Notes: generated by a model from the sequence alone, not told the origin. A DNA stretch of 64,000 nucleotides from Actinomyces sp. AC-20-1 (GCF_023369555.1 NZ_JACJVC010000002.1:1-64000); one strand, 5' to 3'; counted from the stretch's first letter, positions 17,371-31,568 are shown. Numbers and translations: made by a program.

Positions 17371-18354
17371 ATGACGGGCATCATCACGAGCGGTGAGAAG
17401 CGACTGGTCATCGTCTCGGGGCGCGCGCACCCCGAGCTCGCGGCGGCCGTCGCCTCCGAGCTCGGCACGGAGGTCCTGTCCTCCACGGCCTACGACTTCG
17501 CCAACGGTGAGACCTACGTGCGCTTCAACGAGTCCGTGCGCGGCTGCGACGTGTTCGTCATGCAGTCCCACGGAGACCGGGTCAACGACTGGCTCATGGA
17601 GCAGCTCATCATGGTGGACGCCCTCAAGCGCGCCTCCGCCAAGCGCATCAGCGTGGTCGCCCCCTTCTTCCCCTACGCCCGCCAGGACAAGAAGCACCTG
17701 GGGCGCGAGCCCATCTCCGCGCGCCTGGTCGCGGACCTGTACAAGACGGCCGGCGCGGACCGCATCATGAGCGTGGACCTGCACACGAGCCAGGAGCAGG
17801 GCTTCTTCGACGGCCCCTGGGACCACCTGTGGGCCCAGCCGGTGCTCGTGGACTACATCAAGAGCCGGGTGAACCCCTCGACGACGACGGTCGTCTCCCC
17901 GGACGCCGGGCGCATCCGCGTGGCTGAGCGCTGGGCGCACGCCCTGGGTGACACCCCGCTGGCCTTCGTGCACAAGACCCGCGACGTCACGCGCCCCAAC
18001 GAGTCCGTCGCCAACCGTGTGGTGGGTGACGTCACGGGCCGCTCCTGCGTGCTGGTGGACGACATGATCGACACGGGCGGCACCATCGCCAAGGCGGTCC
18101 AGGTGCTCATGGACCAGGGGGCTAAGGACGTCATCGTGGCGGCGACGCACGGAGTGCTGTCCGGCCCGGCAGTGGAGCGGCTGTCGTCCTGCGGGGCGCG
18201 CGAGGTGGTGGTGACGGACACGCTGCCGATCCCGCCCAGCAAGCGCTTCGGGCAGCTGACGATCCTGTCGATCGCGCCGCTGCTTGCCCAGGCGATCCGG
18301 GCGGTGTTCGACGACGGGTCCGTGACCTCGCTCTTCGAGTCCGCCGGCGTGTGA
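17371..18354 (+). CDS. prs: Ribose-phosphate pyrophosphokinase (PRPP synthetase)
   Basis: Makes PRPP from ribose-5-phosphate and ATP for nucleotide, His and Trp synthesis. It has normal class I length (327 aa). Visible motifs are YVRFNESVRG, the ATP-site loop FPYARQDKKH, VDLHTSQEQGFF, VVSPDAGRIRVAE and the PRPP-binding loop VLVDDMIDTGGTIAKAV. It lies 84 bp after glmU in the conserved glmU-prs pair. The gap contains a short CCACACCCAA tandem duplication and no obvious separate -10, so cotranscription is likely. The adhesin genes that follow are not part of the conserved neighbourhood. Confidence 0.96.
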   Translation: MTGIITSGEKRLVIVSGRAHPELAAAVASELGTEVLSSTAYDFANGETYVRFNESVRGCDVFVMQSHGDRVNDWLMEQLIMVDALKRASAKRISVVAPFFPYARQDKKHLGREPISARLVADLYKTAGADRIMSVDLHTSQEQGFFDGPWDHLWAQPVLVDYIKSRVNPSTTTVVSPDAGRIRVAERWAHALGDTPLAFVHKTRDVTRPNESVANRVVGDVTGRSCVLVDDMIDTGGTIAKAVQVLMDQGAKDVIVAATHGVLSGPAVERLSSCGAREVVVTDTLPIPPSKRFGQLTILSIAPLLAQAIRAVFDDGSVTSLFESAGV

Positions 18355-18409
18355 GGCGCGGCCCCGCGCGCCACATGGCACTGACGCAGCCGGGCCGATA
18401 AGGGGACAC

Positions 18410-18437
18410 TATGTCGTTATCGCGATCATGCTAGTGT
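18410..18437 (+). promoter_or_regulatory. Probable promoter of the first adhesin gene
   Basis: TAGTGT (18432-18437) with upstream TTATCG sits in an AT-richer patch about 75 bases before the ATG. The words TGCTAG and a following TGT/CTG recur at the second adhesin promoter (TAGCCT at 20781-20786). The two genes therefore seem to be expressed from related, separate promoters with leaders of about 65-85 bases. Confidence 0.45.
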
Positions 18438-18511
18438 GTTATTGACACCGCATGGAGGTGCCACTGGGGGCGCACAGCGTCCCTGTTTCTTGAAGTGGTA
18501 AGGACACACGC

Positions 18512-20578
18512 ATGCAGATCAACAACTTGACGTCCAGAGGGATCAGAACGGGGGTGCTGGCCGCCCTCCTGACGGTCCTGGCGGCCCTGACCCTGGTGGT
18601 CCAAGGCCTTGCCGTGCCGGCGGCGGCTGACGTCAACAACAGGATCACGGTCGACAACCTCGCGCTGACCAGGATCACCTACCAGGGGCAGGAGCAGCCG
18701 GACAAGCCACTCAGGGTGGGCAGCCTCGCCCTCCTGCGCTTCACCTGGGACGCCCGCAACGCGGAACTCAAGGAGGGTGATCAGTTCTCCGTCGCGCTGC
18801 CGGAGGAGGTGAAGTTCACCGTCCCGACGACCAAGGACTTCCTCCATGACTTCGACGGCGATGGTGTGGCTGAGACGAAGGTCGGCGAGTGCGCCATTGA
18901 GGCGCAGCTGCTGACCTGCACCTTCAACAACGAGCTGCCCGAGCGCATCAAGGGTGGGTTCAAGGACATTCACGGCAGCGGCAAGGTGCAGGTGACGGCT
19001 GTCAAGTCGACCACGACCTCGAAGATCACGGTCACCATCAACGCCGAGAAGAAGGTGGAGGTCCCTCTGCCGAAGGACGAGCCGATCCCACCGGGCTCCG
19101 GCACGCCCTCCCCCTACCAGCCCATGCCCTTCGACAAGAGTGCGTGGGGCATGACCGAGAACGACCTCGGGCCCGTGTGGAACATCTACTTCTCCACCGG
19201 CCTGCCGACCAGCGGGTCGACGGACGGCTACCTCGCCGGCCTCTACGACGTCGGCTACTTCGACGGCACCACCGTCCGGGACATCGTCTTCACGGACGTG
19301 CTCGGTGACGGACAGAAGTTCCCGGACCTTGACAAGTTCAACCTCGTCATGCGCAACTCGAAGAACTCGGCCCTGAGGCACCACCCTCTTGCCCAGGGCT
19401 CCACCAGCGTGAGCACGGAGCTCCCCGGGTTCTCCATTGTGAGCGTCGAGGTTGGGGAGAAGACGGCGGAGGGCACTCCGGCCACGATCACGGTGCGCGG
19501 CCCATTCGCGCCGGACACGAACTACCGGCTGCAGTACCGGGCGCTGGCGGACCCCGCCACGGCGGATGGCAAGGCGGTGCCCGGCACCGTCTACACGAAC
19601 CGCGCCTCGGTCCAGGGGACCAAGCTCGAAAAGTCCGCCGAGCAGTACTTCACCGAGTCCTTCTCCATTGACCTCACACTGACGGTCGGCTACGGCACCT
19701 TCAGCGTCGCCAAGTACGTCGGGGGCAACGGGGCGAGCCAGGTGCCCGCGGACGCGGCCTTCGCTGTCAAGGTGGACTACACCTTGCCGCTGACCGCGGA
19801 CAAGTACCCGGGCTGGACGGCTCCGGGGACCCTCGACGCCGACAACAGGTCCGGCACGGCCACCTTGGAGGCGGTCAAGGGGAAGACCACGGTCTTCACC
19901 GGTCCCGTGGCCCAGTCCACCTTCCCGGTGGGGACCGTGGTGACCCTCAGTGAGGTCCTGGACTCCTCCAGCGCTCCTCCGGCCGGATACGCCTGGAGCG
20001 CCCCGAGCTTCACAGTGGGGTCGACCACGGGTGAGACCGTGACCCTGACGATCACCGACGGCGGGACCACCCCCGTTGAGCTGCGCAATACCACCGAGGC
20101 GCAGTCCAACTACTTCCAGGTCCTCAAGAAGGCCGACGGGGCCCCGAGGGCCGCGGACAAGGACTACACCTTCACCTACACCTGCACCCTGCCGGACCAG
20201 ACCCGAAAGACGGGCGAGATCACGGCCAAGGGCGACGGCGTCGCGGTCAGGGGGCCGGAGCTGCCCGTGGGCACCACCTGCACGGTCGCCGAGGACGCCG
20301 CGAAGGCTGCTATCGACGGCTACACCCTCGATGCCTCGGGTGCCGGTGAGCAGACCGTCACCATCGGCCTGACCAGCGCGGAGACAGTCACCGCGACCTT
20401 CACCAACGCCTACTCTCCGGTGCCCACGCCGACGCCGTCGGCCACCAAGCCCGGCAAGAGGCCGCCGCTGGCCAAGACTGGCGCGTCCAACGTCGTCCTG
20501 CTGGGCGTCGTCGGGGTCGCGCTCGTCGCGGGTGGCGGCCTGGCGGTACTGGTCAGGCGTCGTCGCGACGACGCCTGA
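18512..20578 (+). CDS. LAKTG-anchored surface adhesin, short paralogue
   Basis: A 688-aa secreted, sortase-anchored protein. The signal peptide (TLVVQGLAVPAAA, cleavage near residue 38) is followed by a region resembling MSCRAMM N2/N3 folds: LLRFTWDARNAELKEGDQFS and FVVALPEE-like sequence, then PDTNYRLQYRALADP. Two DUF5979/B-type repeat modules follow (YGTFSVAKYVGGNGAS and FQVLKKADGAPRAADKDYTF). A Pro-Thr stalk (PTPTPSATKP) leads to the sorting signal LAKTG at residue 653, a membrane span and RRRRDDA. The LAxTG motif is typical of class E sortase substrates. No pilin motif or adjacent sortase is seen, so a monomeric adhesin is favoured over a pilus shaft. Confidence 0.85.
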   Translation: MQINNLTSRGIRTGVLAALLTVLAALTLVVQGLAVPAAADVNNRITVDNLALTRITYQGQEQPDKPLRVGSLALLRFTWDARNAELKEGDQFSVALPEEVKFTVPTTKDFLHDFDGDGVAETKVGECAIEAQLLTCTFNNELPERIKGGFKDIHGSGKVQVTAVKSTTTSKITVTINAEKKVEVPLPKDEPIPPGSGTPSPYQPMPFDKSAWGMTENDLGPVWNIYFSTGLPTSGSTDGYLAGLYDVGYFDGTTVRDIVFTDVLGDGQKFPDLDKFNLVMRNSKNSALRHHPLAQGSTSVSTELPGFSIVSVEVGEKTAEGTPATITVRGPFAPDTNYRLQYRALADPATADGKAVPGTVYTNRASVQGTKLEKSAEQYFTESFSIDLTLTVGYGTFSVAKYVGGNGASQVPADAAFAVKVDYTLPLTADKYPGWTAPGTLDADNRSGTATLEAVKGKTTVFTGPVAQSTFPVGTVVTLSEVLDSSSAPPAGYAWSAPSFTVGSTTGETVTLTITDGGTTPVELRNTTEAQSNYFQVLKKADGAPRAADKDYTFTYTCTLPDQTRKTGEITAKGDGVAVRGPELPVGTTCTVAEDAAKAAIDGYTLDASGAGEQTVTIGLTSAETVTATFTNAYSPVPTPTPSATKPGKRPPLAKTGASNVVLLGVVGVALVAGGGLAVLVRRRRDDA

Positions 20579-20634
20579 TGGCAGTGAGCGAGTACTGACC
20601 AGCTGCTGACTGGGCGGCTGACCAGCCTCGGAGC

Positions 20635-20660
20635 GCCCCCACCCCGACCGGGGTGGGGGC
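20635..20660 (+). terminator. Terminator of the short adhesin gene
   Basis: An 11-bp stem (GCCCCCACCCC with GGGGTGGGGGC) and 4-nt loop, 57 bases after the stop codon. The long adhesin has a similar terminator, another sign that the two units arose by duplication. Confidence 0.75.
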
Positions 20661-20780
20661 ACTCGCACGTGTGAGTGAAACGTCTGCAAGGGTCGCAGAT
20701 GTGCAGCCACCTCGGCACGTCTGGGGTGGTTGTCATGCTCAGTGTGATAACGAGCCTCTGCCAGTGATCAGATGTCGTGC

Positions 20781-20786
20781 TAGCCT
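20781..20786 (+). promoter_or_regulatory. -10 box of the long adhesin gene
   Basis: TAGCCT within TCGTGCTAGCCTGTATG, about 90 bases before the ATG. It is part of an AT-richer intergenic block and is similar in context to the first adhesin promoter. Confidence 0.4.
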
Positions 20787-20875
20787 GTATGAAATGATGT
20801 GTAACAGTGTCGTGTGCGCGTGACATCGTTCCTTAGCTTGTCCCAGTCCAATCCGATGAACCGAAAGACAGCAGT

Positions 20876-23800
20876 ATGCAGACACAGATGAGAGGCCTCG
20901 CAGCCAGAGGTGCCAGAACGAGAGTGGCTGCCACTCTCCTGACGGTCTTGGCCTCCCTGGCTCTGGTGGTCCAGGGCCTCGCCGTGCCGGCCGCAGCCGC
21001 GGTGAACCCCAAGATCGAGGTCACCGACCTGACCCTGACCCACATCGTCGACGCGACTGAGAAGCCGGCGGAGGGGCAGATGACTGAGTCCTCTCTCGCT
21101 CTGCTGCAGTACAAGTGGGACGCGACCAAGACCCAGCTCAAGGACGGCGACTCCTTCACTGTCGAGCTGCCCGAGGTCCTCAAGTACCGCGTTCCGGACA
21201 CTAAGCCCATCAACTACACCCGTGCCGGTGTGGAGTACCACGTCGGTGACTGCACTATCAGCGACCGGCTGATGACCTGCACCTTCAACGCGAAGATGGA
21301 GGAGCTCGCCCTCGTCAACAACGACATGCGGGGAACGGGCAAGGTCCAGCTGAGCGCCGCTGGCTCCACCACCAACGAGACCGTCCCCTTCAAGATCAAC
21401 GAGGACAAGACCGTCGACGTCGATCTTCCCGGAGAGGGCGGCATCAAGAAGAACAACAACGCCGCTACTTACGACCCCCTCAAGATCGTCAAGGGCATCA
21501 GCGGCATGTCGGAGAAGAGCACGCACGCCAACTGGTTCGTCACCTTCGGCACGGAGAAGCTCTCTGAGGAGAACGGCGTCGTTTACGACGGCACCAACGA
21601 CCAGACGATCACGTTCTACGACACGCTCGGTGCGGGCATGACTTGTCCTGAGCAGATGAGCAACGTCTGGTTCCATGTCGGGCGTTCTAGGACTGCCCCC
21701 GACAGGGTGCTGACGAAGGTCGACAGTGCTGAGCCCGGCGCCGCAAGCGGTAAGGATGCGTCAACGGCCTACGGGCTGTTCAACATGGTCTTCGACTGTG
21801 GCGTCGCTGGTCCCGACGGTAAGACGCCCATCACTATCACCGTGACCGGTCCCTTTGCCGCTGACACGAACTACTCGATCACGTACTCCACCCCCGTCAC
21901 CACTCCCAATGGCCTGGCGGTTCCCGGCTTCGAGTACAAGAACGAGGTGTCCATAGCCGGCACGACGATGAAGACCGAGGGCAAGAGGACCTTCGCCAAC
22001 TCCTTCAGCATCACCGTGGAGATGAAGCCTGGCCTCGGCACCTTCCGTGTGTTCAAGACGGTCAAGGGCGATGGGGCCAACCAGGTCGGTGCCGGCGCTA
22101 CGTTCCCTGTGACCGTCAACTACGAGCTGCCTGAGGGCACCACAGCGGCGGACTTCAAGGATAGTCTGAGCTGGACGGCTCCCGGCACGCTCAACGCGGA
22201 CCAGCGCACCGGAACAGTGACTTTCAATGCCGAGCTTGGGACCCCGACCCCCTTCAAGGATCTCTTCCCCGTGGGCACGAAGGTCACCCTGAGCGAGGAC
22301 CCGGAGCAGGGTTCCACCCAGCTCGGTACTGACTACTCATGGCGGACCCCCGAGTTCTCCGTCGCGGAGCTGACGATTGAGGACCAGAAGGATCCCATCG
22401 TCAACCTCACGAACTACGTCGACATCAGGCCCAACGGCTTCCAGGTTCTGAAGAAGGTTGACGACACCCCGGGGGCCGCTGATAAGGACTATACCTTCAC
22501 TTACACCTGCACCCTGCCGGACCAGACCCAGAAGACGGGCGAGATCAAGGCGAAGGGCAACGGCGACGCGGTTGACAGCCCGGAGGCCTTCCCCGTCGGC
22601 ACCACCTGCAAGGTCACTGAGAAGACCGACGCCGCCGGAATCGACGGCTACACCCTCGATGACTCGGAGGCTGGGGAGCAGAGTGTCACCATCGGCCTGC
22701 GGAGCCAGCCGGTGGCCACGGCGACCTTCACCAACAAGTACACCCAGGACGCCGGACGCTTCTCGGTGTCCAAGACGGTCAAGGGTGACGCCGGCACCAA
22801 GGTGCCGCCCACCTACACCTTCGACTACACCTGCACGGCGCCCGGTAAGGACAACATCACCGGCGAGATCGTCGTCGACAAGGGTGGGTCCAAGGACAAC
22901 GGCAAGGACATCCCTGTGGGCTACCACTGCGAGGTGACCGAGCGGGTGGCCGAGGGACAGCCTGGCACGGCCTACCTCGAGGGCTACACGCTCGATGTCA
23001 CCTCCACCCCGGGCGTTGACATTGCCAAGGGCGGGAACCCGACCATCGCCGTGACCAACACGTACACGGTCAACAAGGGCAGCTTCTCGGTGAAGAAGGT
23101 CATCGTCGGCCCCACCTTCATCGGGTCCAACAACACCTTCACGGTGTACTACACCTGTGACAACGGCGAGGGGGGCCAGCTGAAGCTGACGGGCGGCGGA
23201 GACGCGGCCACTGTCAAGGACCTGCCCTACGGCATCTCCTGCACCATCACCGAGGACACCGACGCCGCGCAGCGTGACGGCTACGCGCTCGCCACCGCCT
23301 ACTCGACCGGGATGGTGACCATCGGTGTCACCAACCCCAGCCCCGAGGTCACCATCACCAACACCTACACCGCGCTCAAGGGCGGGTTCACGATCTCCAA
23401 GACCGTGGACGGTGACGGTGCTTCTCTAGCCGCCAACACGAAGTTCACTTTCGAGTACGCCTGCACGCCCGCCGCTGCCGGCCAGGACGTCTTCGAGGGG
23501 ACTGTCGAGCTCAAGGGCGGGGAGACCGCCACGTTCGACCAGGTGCCCGTCGGCCCCTGCGTCGTCACCGAGCGTGACGCCACCATCGACGGAGCCGACC
23601 TGAGCACGGTTGTCACCGTCAATGACTCCTCCGACGGGGTCGACGGCAACGAGGCGCACTTCAGTGTCAGCGACGGCACCACGGTCAAGGTCGCCGCGAC
23701 CAACACCTACACCCGTCACCGCGGCTCCTTCTCCGTCGCCAAGGCGGTCGTGGGTGGTCAGGACTCCTACACGCAGGACACCTTCGTGTTCGACTACACC

Positions 23801-24178
23801 TGCACCGACGGCAGCCAGGGCAGACTCGACGTCCCTGGTGACGGCACCGCCGTCACCTCGGAGACGATCCCGACCGGCTCCGAGTGCACCGTGACCGAGC
23901 GCGCCGACTCCGCCGGCCGCACCGGCTACACCGTCGTCTCGGAGATCTCCGACGGCGGCAAGGTCACCATCGCCGAGAAGGACAAGGTGGTGGCGCTGAC
24001 CGCGACCAACACCTACTCTCCGGTGCCCACGCCGACCCCGTCGGCCACCAAGCCCAGCAAGAGGCCCCTGGCCAAGACCGGTGCGTCCAATGTCGTCCTT
24101 CTGGGCGTCCTTGGGACCGCGCTCGTCGCAGGCGGAGGCCTCACCGTCCTGGCCATGCGTCGCCGTGATGAGGCCTGA
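20876..24178 (+). CDS. LAKTG-anchored surface adhesin, long paralogue with six repeat modules
   Basis: An 1100-aa paralogue of the preceding gene with a nearly identical signal peptide (LVVQGLAVPAAAA), N2/N3-like head (LLQYKWDATKTQLKDGDSFT) and C-terminus (PVPTPTPSATKP, LAKTG at residue 1065, span, MRRRDEA). Between head and stalk I count six DUF5979-like modules of about 85-105 residues, opening with GTFRVFKTVKGDGAN, FQVLKKVDDTPGAADKDYTF, GRFSVSKTVKGDAGT, GSFSVKKVIVGPTF, GGFTISKTVDGDGAS and GSFSVAKAVVGGQD. Most contain a paired Cys pattern (YTCT ... C-V/T-E). The short paralogue has two modules, so length differs by module number. Likely role: adhesion to host or partner bacteria. Confidence 0.85.
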   Translation: MQTQMRGLAARGARTRVAATLLTVLASLALVVQGLAVPAAAAVNPKIEVTDLTLTHIVDATEKPAEGQMTESSLALLQYKWDATKTQLKDGDSFTVELPEVLKYRVPDTKPINYTRAGVEYHVGDCTISDRLMTCTFNAKMEELALVNNDMRGTGKVQLSAAGSTTNETVPFKINEDKTVDVDLPGEGGIKKNNNAATYDPLKIVKGISGMSEKSTHANWFVTFGTEKLSEENGVVYDGTNDQTITFYDTLGAGMTCPEQMSNVWFHVGRSRTAPDRVLTKVDSAEPGAASGKDASTAYGLFNMVFDCGVAGPDGKTPITITVTGPFAADTNYSITYSTPVTTPNGLAVPGFEYKNEVSIAGTTMKTEGKRTFANSFSITVEMKPGLGTFRVFKTVKGDGANQVGAGATFPVTVNYELPEGTTAADFKDSLSWTAPGTLNADQRTGTVTFNAELGTPTPFKDLFPVGTKVTLSEDPEQGSTQLGTDYSWRTPEFSVAELTIEDQKDPIVNLTNYVDIRPNGFQVLKKVDDTPGAADKDYTFTYTCTLPDQTQKTGEIKAKGNGDAVDSPEAFPVGTTCKVTEKTDAAGIDGYTLDDSEAGEQSVTIGLRSQPVATATFTNKYTQDAGRFSVSKTVKGDAGTKVPPTYTFDYTCTAPGKDNITGEIVVDKGGSKDNGKDIPVGYHCEVTERVAEGQPGTAYLEGYTLDVTSTPGVDIAKGGNPTIAVTNTYTVNKGSFSVKKVIVGPTFIGSNNTFTVYYTCDNGEGGQLKLTGGGDAATVKDLPYGISCTITEDTDAAQRDGYALATAYSTGMVTIGVTNPSPEVTITNTYTALKGGFTISKTVDGDGASLAANTKFTFEYACTPAAAGQDVFEGTVELKGGETATFDQVPVGPCVVTERDATIDGADLSTVVTVNDSSDGVDGNEAHFSVSDGTTVKVAATNTYTRHRGSFSVAKAVVGGQDSYTQDTFVFDYTCTDGSQGRLDVPGDGTAVTSETIPTGSECTVTERADSAGRTGYTVVSEISDGGKVTIAEKDKVVALTATNTYSPVPTPTPSATKPSKRPLAKTGASNVVLLGVLGTALVAGGGLTVLAMRRRDEA

Positions 24179-24225
24179 TGACGCAGCCCAGCCGCTGCTG
24201 AGCAGAGGCTGAGCACCCATCAACC

Positions 24226-24261
24226 TGAGCGCCCTCACCCCACCCGGGGTGAGGGCGCTCA
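24226..24261 (+). terminator. Terminator of the long adhesin gene
   Basis: A perfect 16-bp stem (TGAGCGCCCTCACCCC with GGGGTGAGGGCGCTCA) and 4-nt loop, 47 bases after the stop and just before the mfd promoter. Confidence 0.85.
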
Positions 24262-24274
24262 GGCGTCCCGCCCG

Positions 24275-24280
24275 TACAAT
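24275..24280 (+). promoter_or_regulatory. -10 box of mfd (leaderless)
   Basis: TACAAT ends 8 bases before the mfd ATG; no ribosome site is present, so the mRNA probably starts at or next to the start codon. Confidence 0.5.
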
Positions 24281-24288
24281 CCCCGCTG

Positions 24289-27978
<3,690 letters not shown>

Positions 27979-28047
27979 GCCGGCCGGGGCCATGGAACTG
28001 CGATGCTCCGGGGTCCTGAGCCCGGACGGGCCCCGGCTCCTGTGCTC

Positions 28048-28707
28048 TCACCGGCGGGAGGCTCGCCGCGTGGCGGAGACCTCCCTCATGGCGCTGATGA
28101 GGAGGTCCATGCCGGACGACGGGTTGTCATCCGGGAACACCGTCCCATTGTCCTTGTGACGCTGCCGGAGCCTGCGGGAGCGCGCACAGGCGCGCGAGAC
28201 GCTCTCGGAGCTGACCGGGGTCCGCTCCGTCAGGTGCTTGTCCTTCGAGCCGTCCATCGCACGGCGCCTGGACTCGGCCGTCGTACTGTCGAGGTATCCG
28301 TCCTGGTCCCCAGTGTGCAGGAGCAGCCACAGCTCGACGCAAGGGTTGGACACGGCAGTGGGGAGGTCATGATGTCGAGCGAGCGACATCGCGTCGCTCA
28401 GGTCACCGTGAGGATCCGGGGCCTCGACATCGAAAACGGCCCAGAACTGGTGGATGTCGCCGTCGGCGCTCGCGTCGCGTGCTGCCACGGCAGCGTTGAC
28501 GATCGGGCGCGGACTGTTGCCAGGGTGGTGCACCTTGATTGTGATCCCACCTGCGACGTCGGAAACCTCGCGGAGCCTCTCGACGTACTCCGGCTCTGTT
28601 ACGGAGCCCTCGACAAAGACATGGAAGACAGGAATCCGAGGAGTGCCTGCGACCCCCAGCCGGCGCAGTCCCCGTTCTCGAGACCGGTGATGGTCCCGGG
28701 CGCTCAT
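28048..28707 (-). CDS. RloB-like protein (AbiLii-type), second gene of defence-like operon
   Basis: A 219-aa protein with the RloB family pattern. It has a basic N-terminus, VFHVFVEGSVTEPEYVERL (residues 27-45, with the conserved EG-x-TE-x-x-Y), FWAVFDVEAPDPHG (about 88-101, the acidic TOPRIM-like position, usually D-x-D-x-H) and SNPCVELWLLLH (120-131). RloB proteins are paired with an AAA-type ATPase in restriction-linked and abortive-infection loci such as AbiL. The RloB part is thought to act as a nuclease-like effector (inference from the fold). The start ATG overlaps the ATPase stop (ATGA), so translation is coupled. The acidic motif departs from the usual form, so activity is not certain. 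Confidence 0.82.
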   Translation of the reverse strand: MSARDHHRSRERGLRRLGVAGTPRIPVFHVFVEGSVTEPEYVERLREVSDVAGGITIKVHHPGNSPRPIVNAAVAARDASADGDIHQFWAVFDVEAPDPHGDLSDAMSLARHHDLPTAVSNPCVELWLLLHTGDQDGYLDSTTAESRRRAMDGSKDKHLTERTPVSSESVSRACARSRRLRQRHKDNGTVFPDDNPSSGMDLLISAMREVSATRRASRR

Positions 28708-29915
28708 GGGACCAGCCCCAGGGCCCGCTGCATCTCGTAGCGCCGGATGTCCGGCAGAGCCCCGAAGGCGCCGTCGAGGTAGGACCGCTCCAGGCCCCGG
28801 GACTGCTCGACGTTCCGACCGGAGAAGTCTGCGAGGGCCCGCAGGGACGTGGAGCCCTTATCGTCACGGTGGGTGAGCCAGACCTCGTCCCGGTTGAGGT
28901 GGTTGAGCAGGTTCGTGTCATGCGTGGTGAAGATCAGCTGCGCACCGAGAGGGTTCATCTCCGTCGACTGGAAGAGGTGGAGCAGCTCCACGGTGAGCGT
29001 CGGGTGCAGGCTCGCGTCGATCTCGTCGCACAGGAGGAGCGAGCCTCGACCGAGAGCGGTGAGTGCCGGCCCGATGGTCTGCAGCCACTCGATAGTGCCT
29101 GCGGACTCCTGGTCGCGAGTGAAGGGCACGGGGCCGTTGCCCGCGTCATGCAGCAGACGGAGCTTGCGATCCTGGAGAGCCCGATGCGGCAGACGGTCGA
29201 TGGAGGACACCGTGGCGTCGGTGATACCAAGGTCGGCCAGGCGCAACAGCGACAGCGCGCGCTCGCGCCGAGGAGAGTCCGCCTCGAAGGCGTCCAGAGT
29301 GGACTCCTGAAACCCCAGCCACAGGCTGGTCCTGGGGCTGAGGAAGTCGATGGAGACCAGCGTCCTGGCAACCCCGTCGACGTCCCGGTCACCAAAGCGC
29401 TCTCTCATGACGGACAGGGCCAAGGCGCGTGAGGACAGGATCAGCCGGGTGCCTCGGAGCCTGTCCTCGCGCTCCGGGGCGAGGACGATCTCGTTGTCCT
29501 CGCGCTCGAAGACGAGGACCCGCTCCTCGCCGTCGAGGCGGAACAGCGCCTCGTACTCGATCCTGTCGGCTGTCAGGTCCATGAGGTACTCGAAGACGTG
29601 GCCGTCGACCAGAACAGCGACGGTGAAGGACGTCGTCGGGCGCGCCGGTGAGGTGAGTGCGAAGGGTTCTACAGGGATCCTGTCAGTCCATTCGGACATG
29701 GATCCCTTGACGCCCCGGGCCAGCCAGTTGAGAGCGCGCAGGACATTCGTCTTGCCCGACGCGTTGGGCCCGAGGATCCCTGCGACGGGAAGGATGACGA
29801 CGCCCGCGCCTGGCGCGGGGCGGACGCAGTCGCGCTCCTCGTCGACGGCGACCATCGACAGCTCCACGGCGGCGTCGATGGAGCGGAAGTTCTCCACCTC
29901 GGCACGGATGAGCAT
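28704..29915 (-). CDS. AAA15/21-family ATPase (RloA / AbiLi-type), first gene of defence-like operon
   Basis: A 403-aa ABC/SMC-related ATPase of the OLD/RloA class. Features are LIRAEVENFRSID at the start, Walker A GPNASGKT (49-56), a helical middle region, Walker B LLLCDE (about 293-298) followed by IDASLHP, and an H-loop in LIFTTHDTNLL (His near 332). No TOPRIM domain is attached; the nuclease-like partner is the coupled RloB gene. This ATPase-plus-effector layout resembles AbiL and PARIS antiphage systems. The ATG at 29915 is chosen because the protein then opens with the family's conserved strand. The pair lies on the minus strand between plus-strand mfd and eno, with less extreme GC3, which suggests acquisition. 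Confidence 0.85.
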   Translation of the reverse strand: MLIRAEVENFRSIDAAVELSMVAVDEERDCVRPAPGAGVVILPVAGILGPNASGKTNVLRALNWLARGVKGSMSEWTDRIPVEPFALTSPARPTTSFTVAVLVDGHVFEYLMDLTADRIEYEALFRLDGEERVLVFEREDNEIVLAPEREDRLRGTRLILSSRALALSVMRERFGDRDVDGVARTLVSIDFLSPRTSLWLGFQESTLDAFEADSPRRERALSLLRLADLGITDATVSSIDRLPHRALQDRKLRLLHDAGNGPVPFTRDQESAGTIEWLQTIGPALTALGRGSLLLCDEIDASLHPTLTVELLHLFQSTEMNPLGAQLIFTTHDTNLLNHLNRDEVWLTHRDDKGSTSLRALADFSGRNVEQSRGLERSYLDGAFGALPDIRRYEMQRALGLVP

Positions 29916-30045
29916 GCCTGTAGTGTCCGGTAGTCCCCGGGTCCCGTCAAACGGTCTTCTGCATGGTGACAACCAGCTGCCAGCCGACTATGAGGACGGC
30001 GTCACGCCGCAGGTGAATGCCGCCCGAGGACCATGGCCCTCGTGA

Positions 30046-31395
<1,350 letters not shown>

Positions 31396-31440
31396 GCTGA
31401 GCACAGCGCGCTGAGCGTCCTCAGCTGAGCGCAGCCACCG

Positions 31441-31480
31441 GTGCCCGGACGCCGTCGGACCTCCGACGGTGCCCGGGCAC
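31441..31480 (+). terminator. Terminator of eno
   Basis: A 19-bp stem with two mismatches (left arm GTGCCCGGACGCCGTCGGA, right arm TCCGACGGTGCCCGGGCAC) and a 2-base hinge, 45 bases after the stop codon. Its left arm contains the short word GCCGTCGGAC that recurs in other intergenic regions. Confidence 0.75.
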
Positions 31481-31568
31481 CGCTGCGTCTCGTGCGTCCG
31501 GCATGGCGGCTGTGTCTGGCGCGCCCGCCGCGGCTGCTGCGTCCGCCGCGTCCGCCACACCCTCGAGA

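Noticed and set aside
18512-24178. A sortase-C pilus gene cluster
   Set aside because: There are two adhesin genes with LAKTG ends but no adjacent sortase and no clear pilin motif.
28003-28740. Open frame on the plus strand across the RloB gene
   Set aside because: The translation shows no family character, while the minus strand has coherent RloB motifs and an ATGA overlap with the ATPase.
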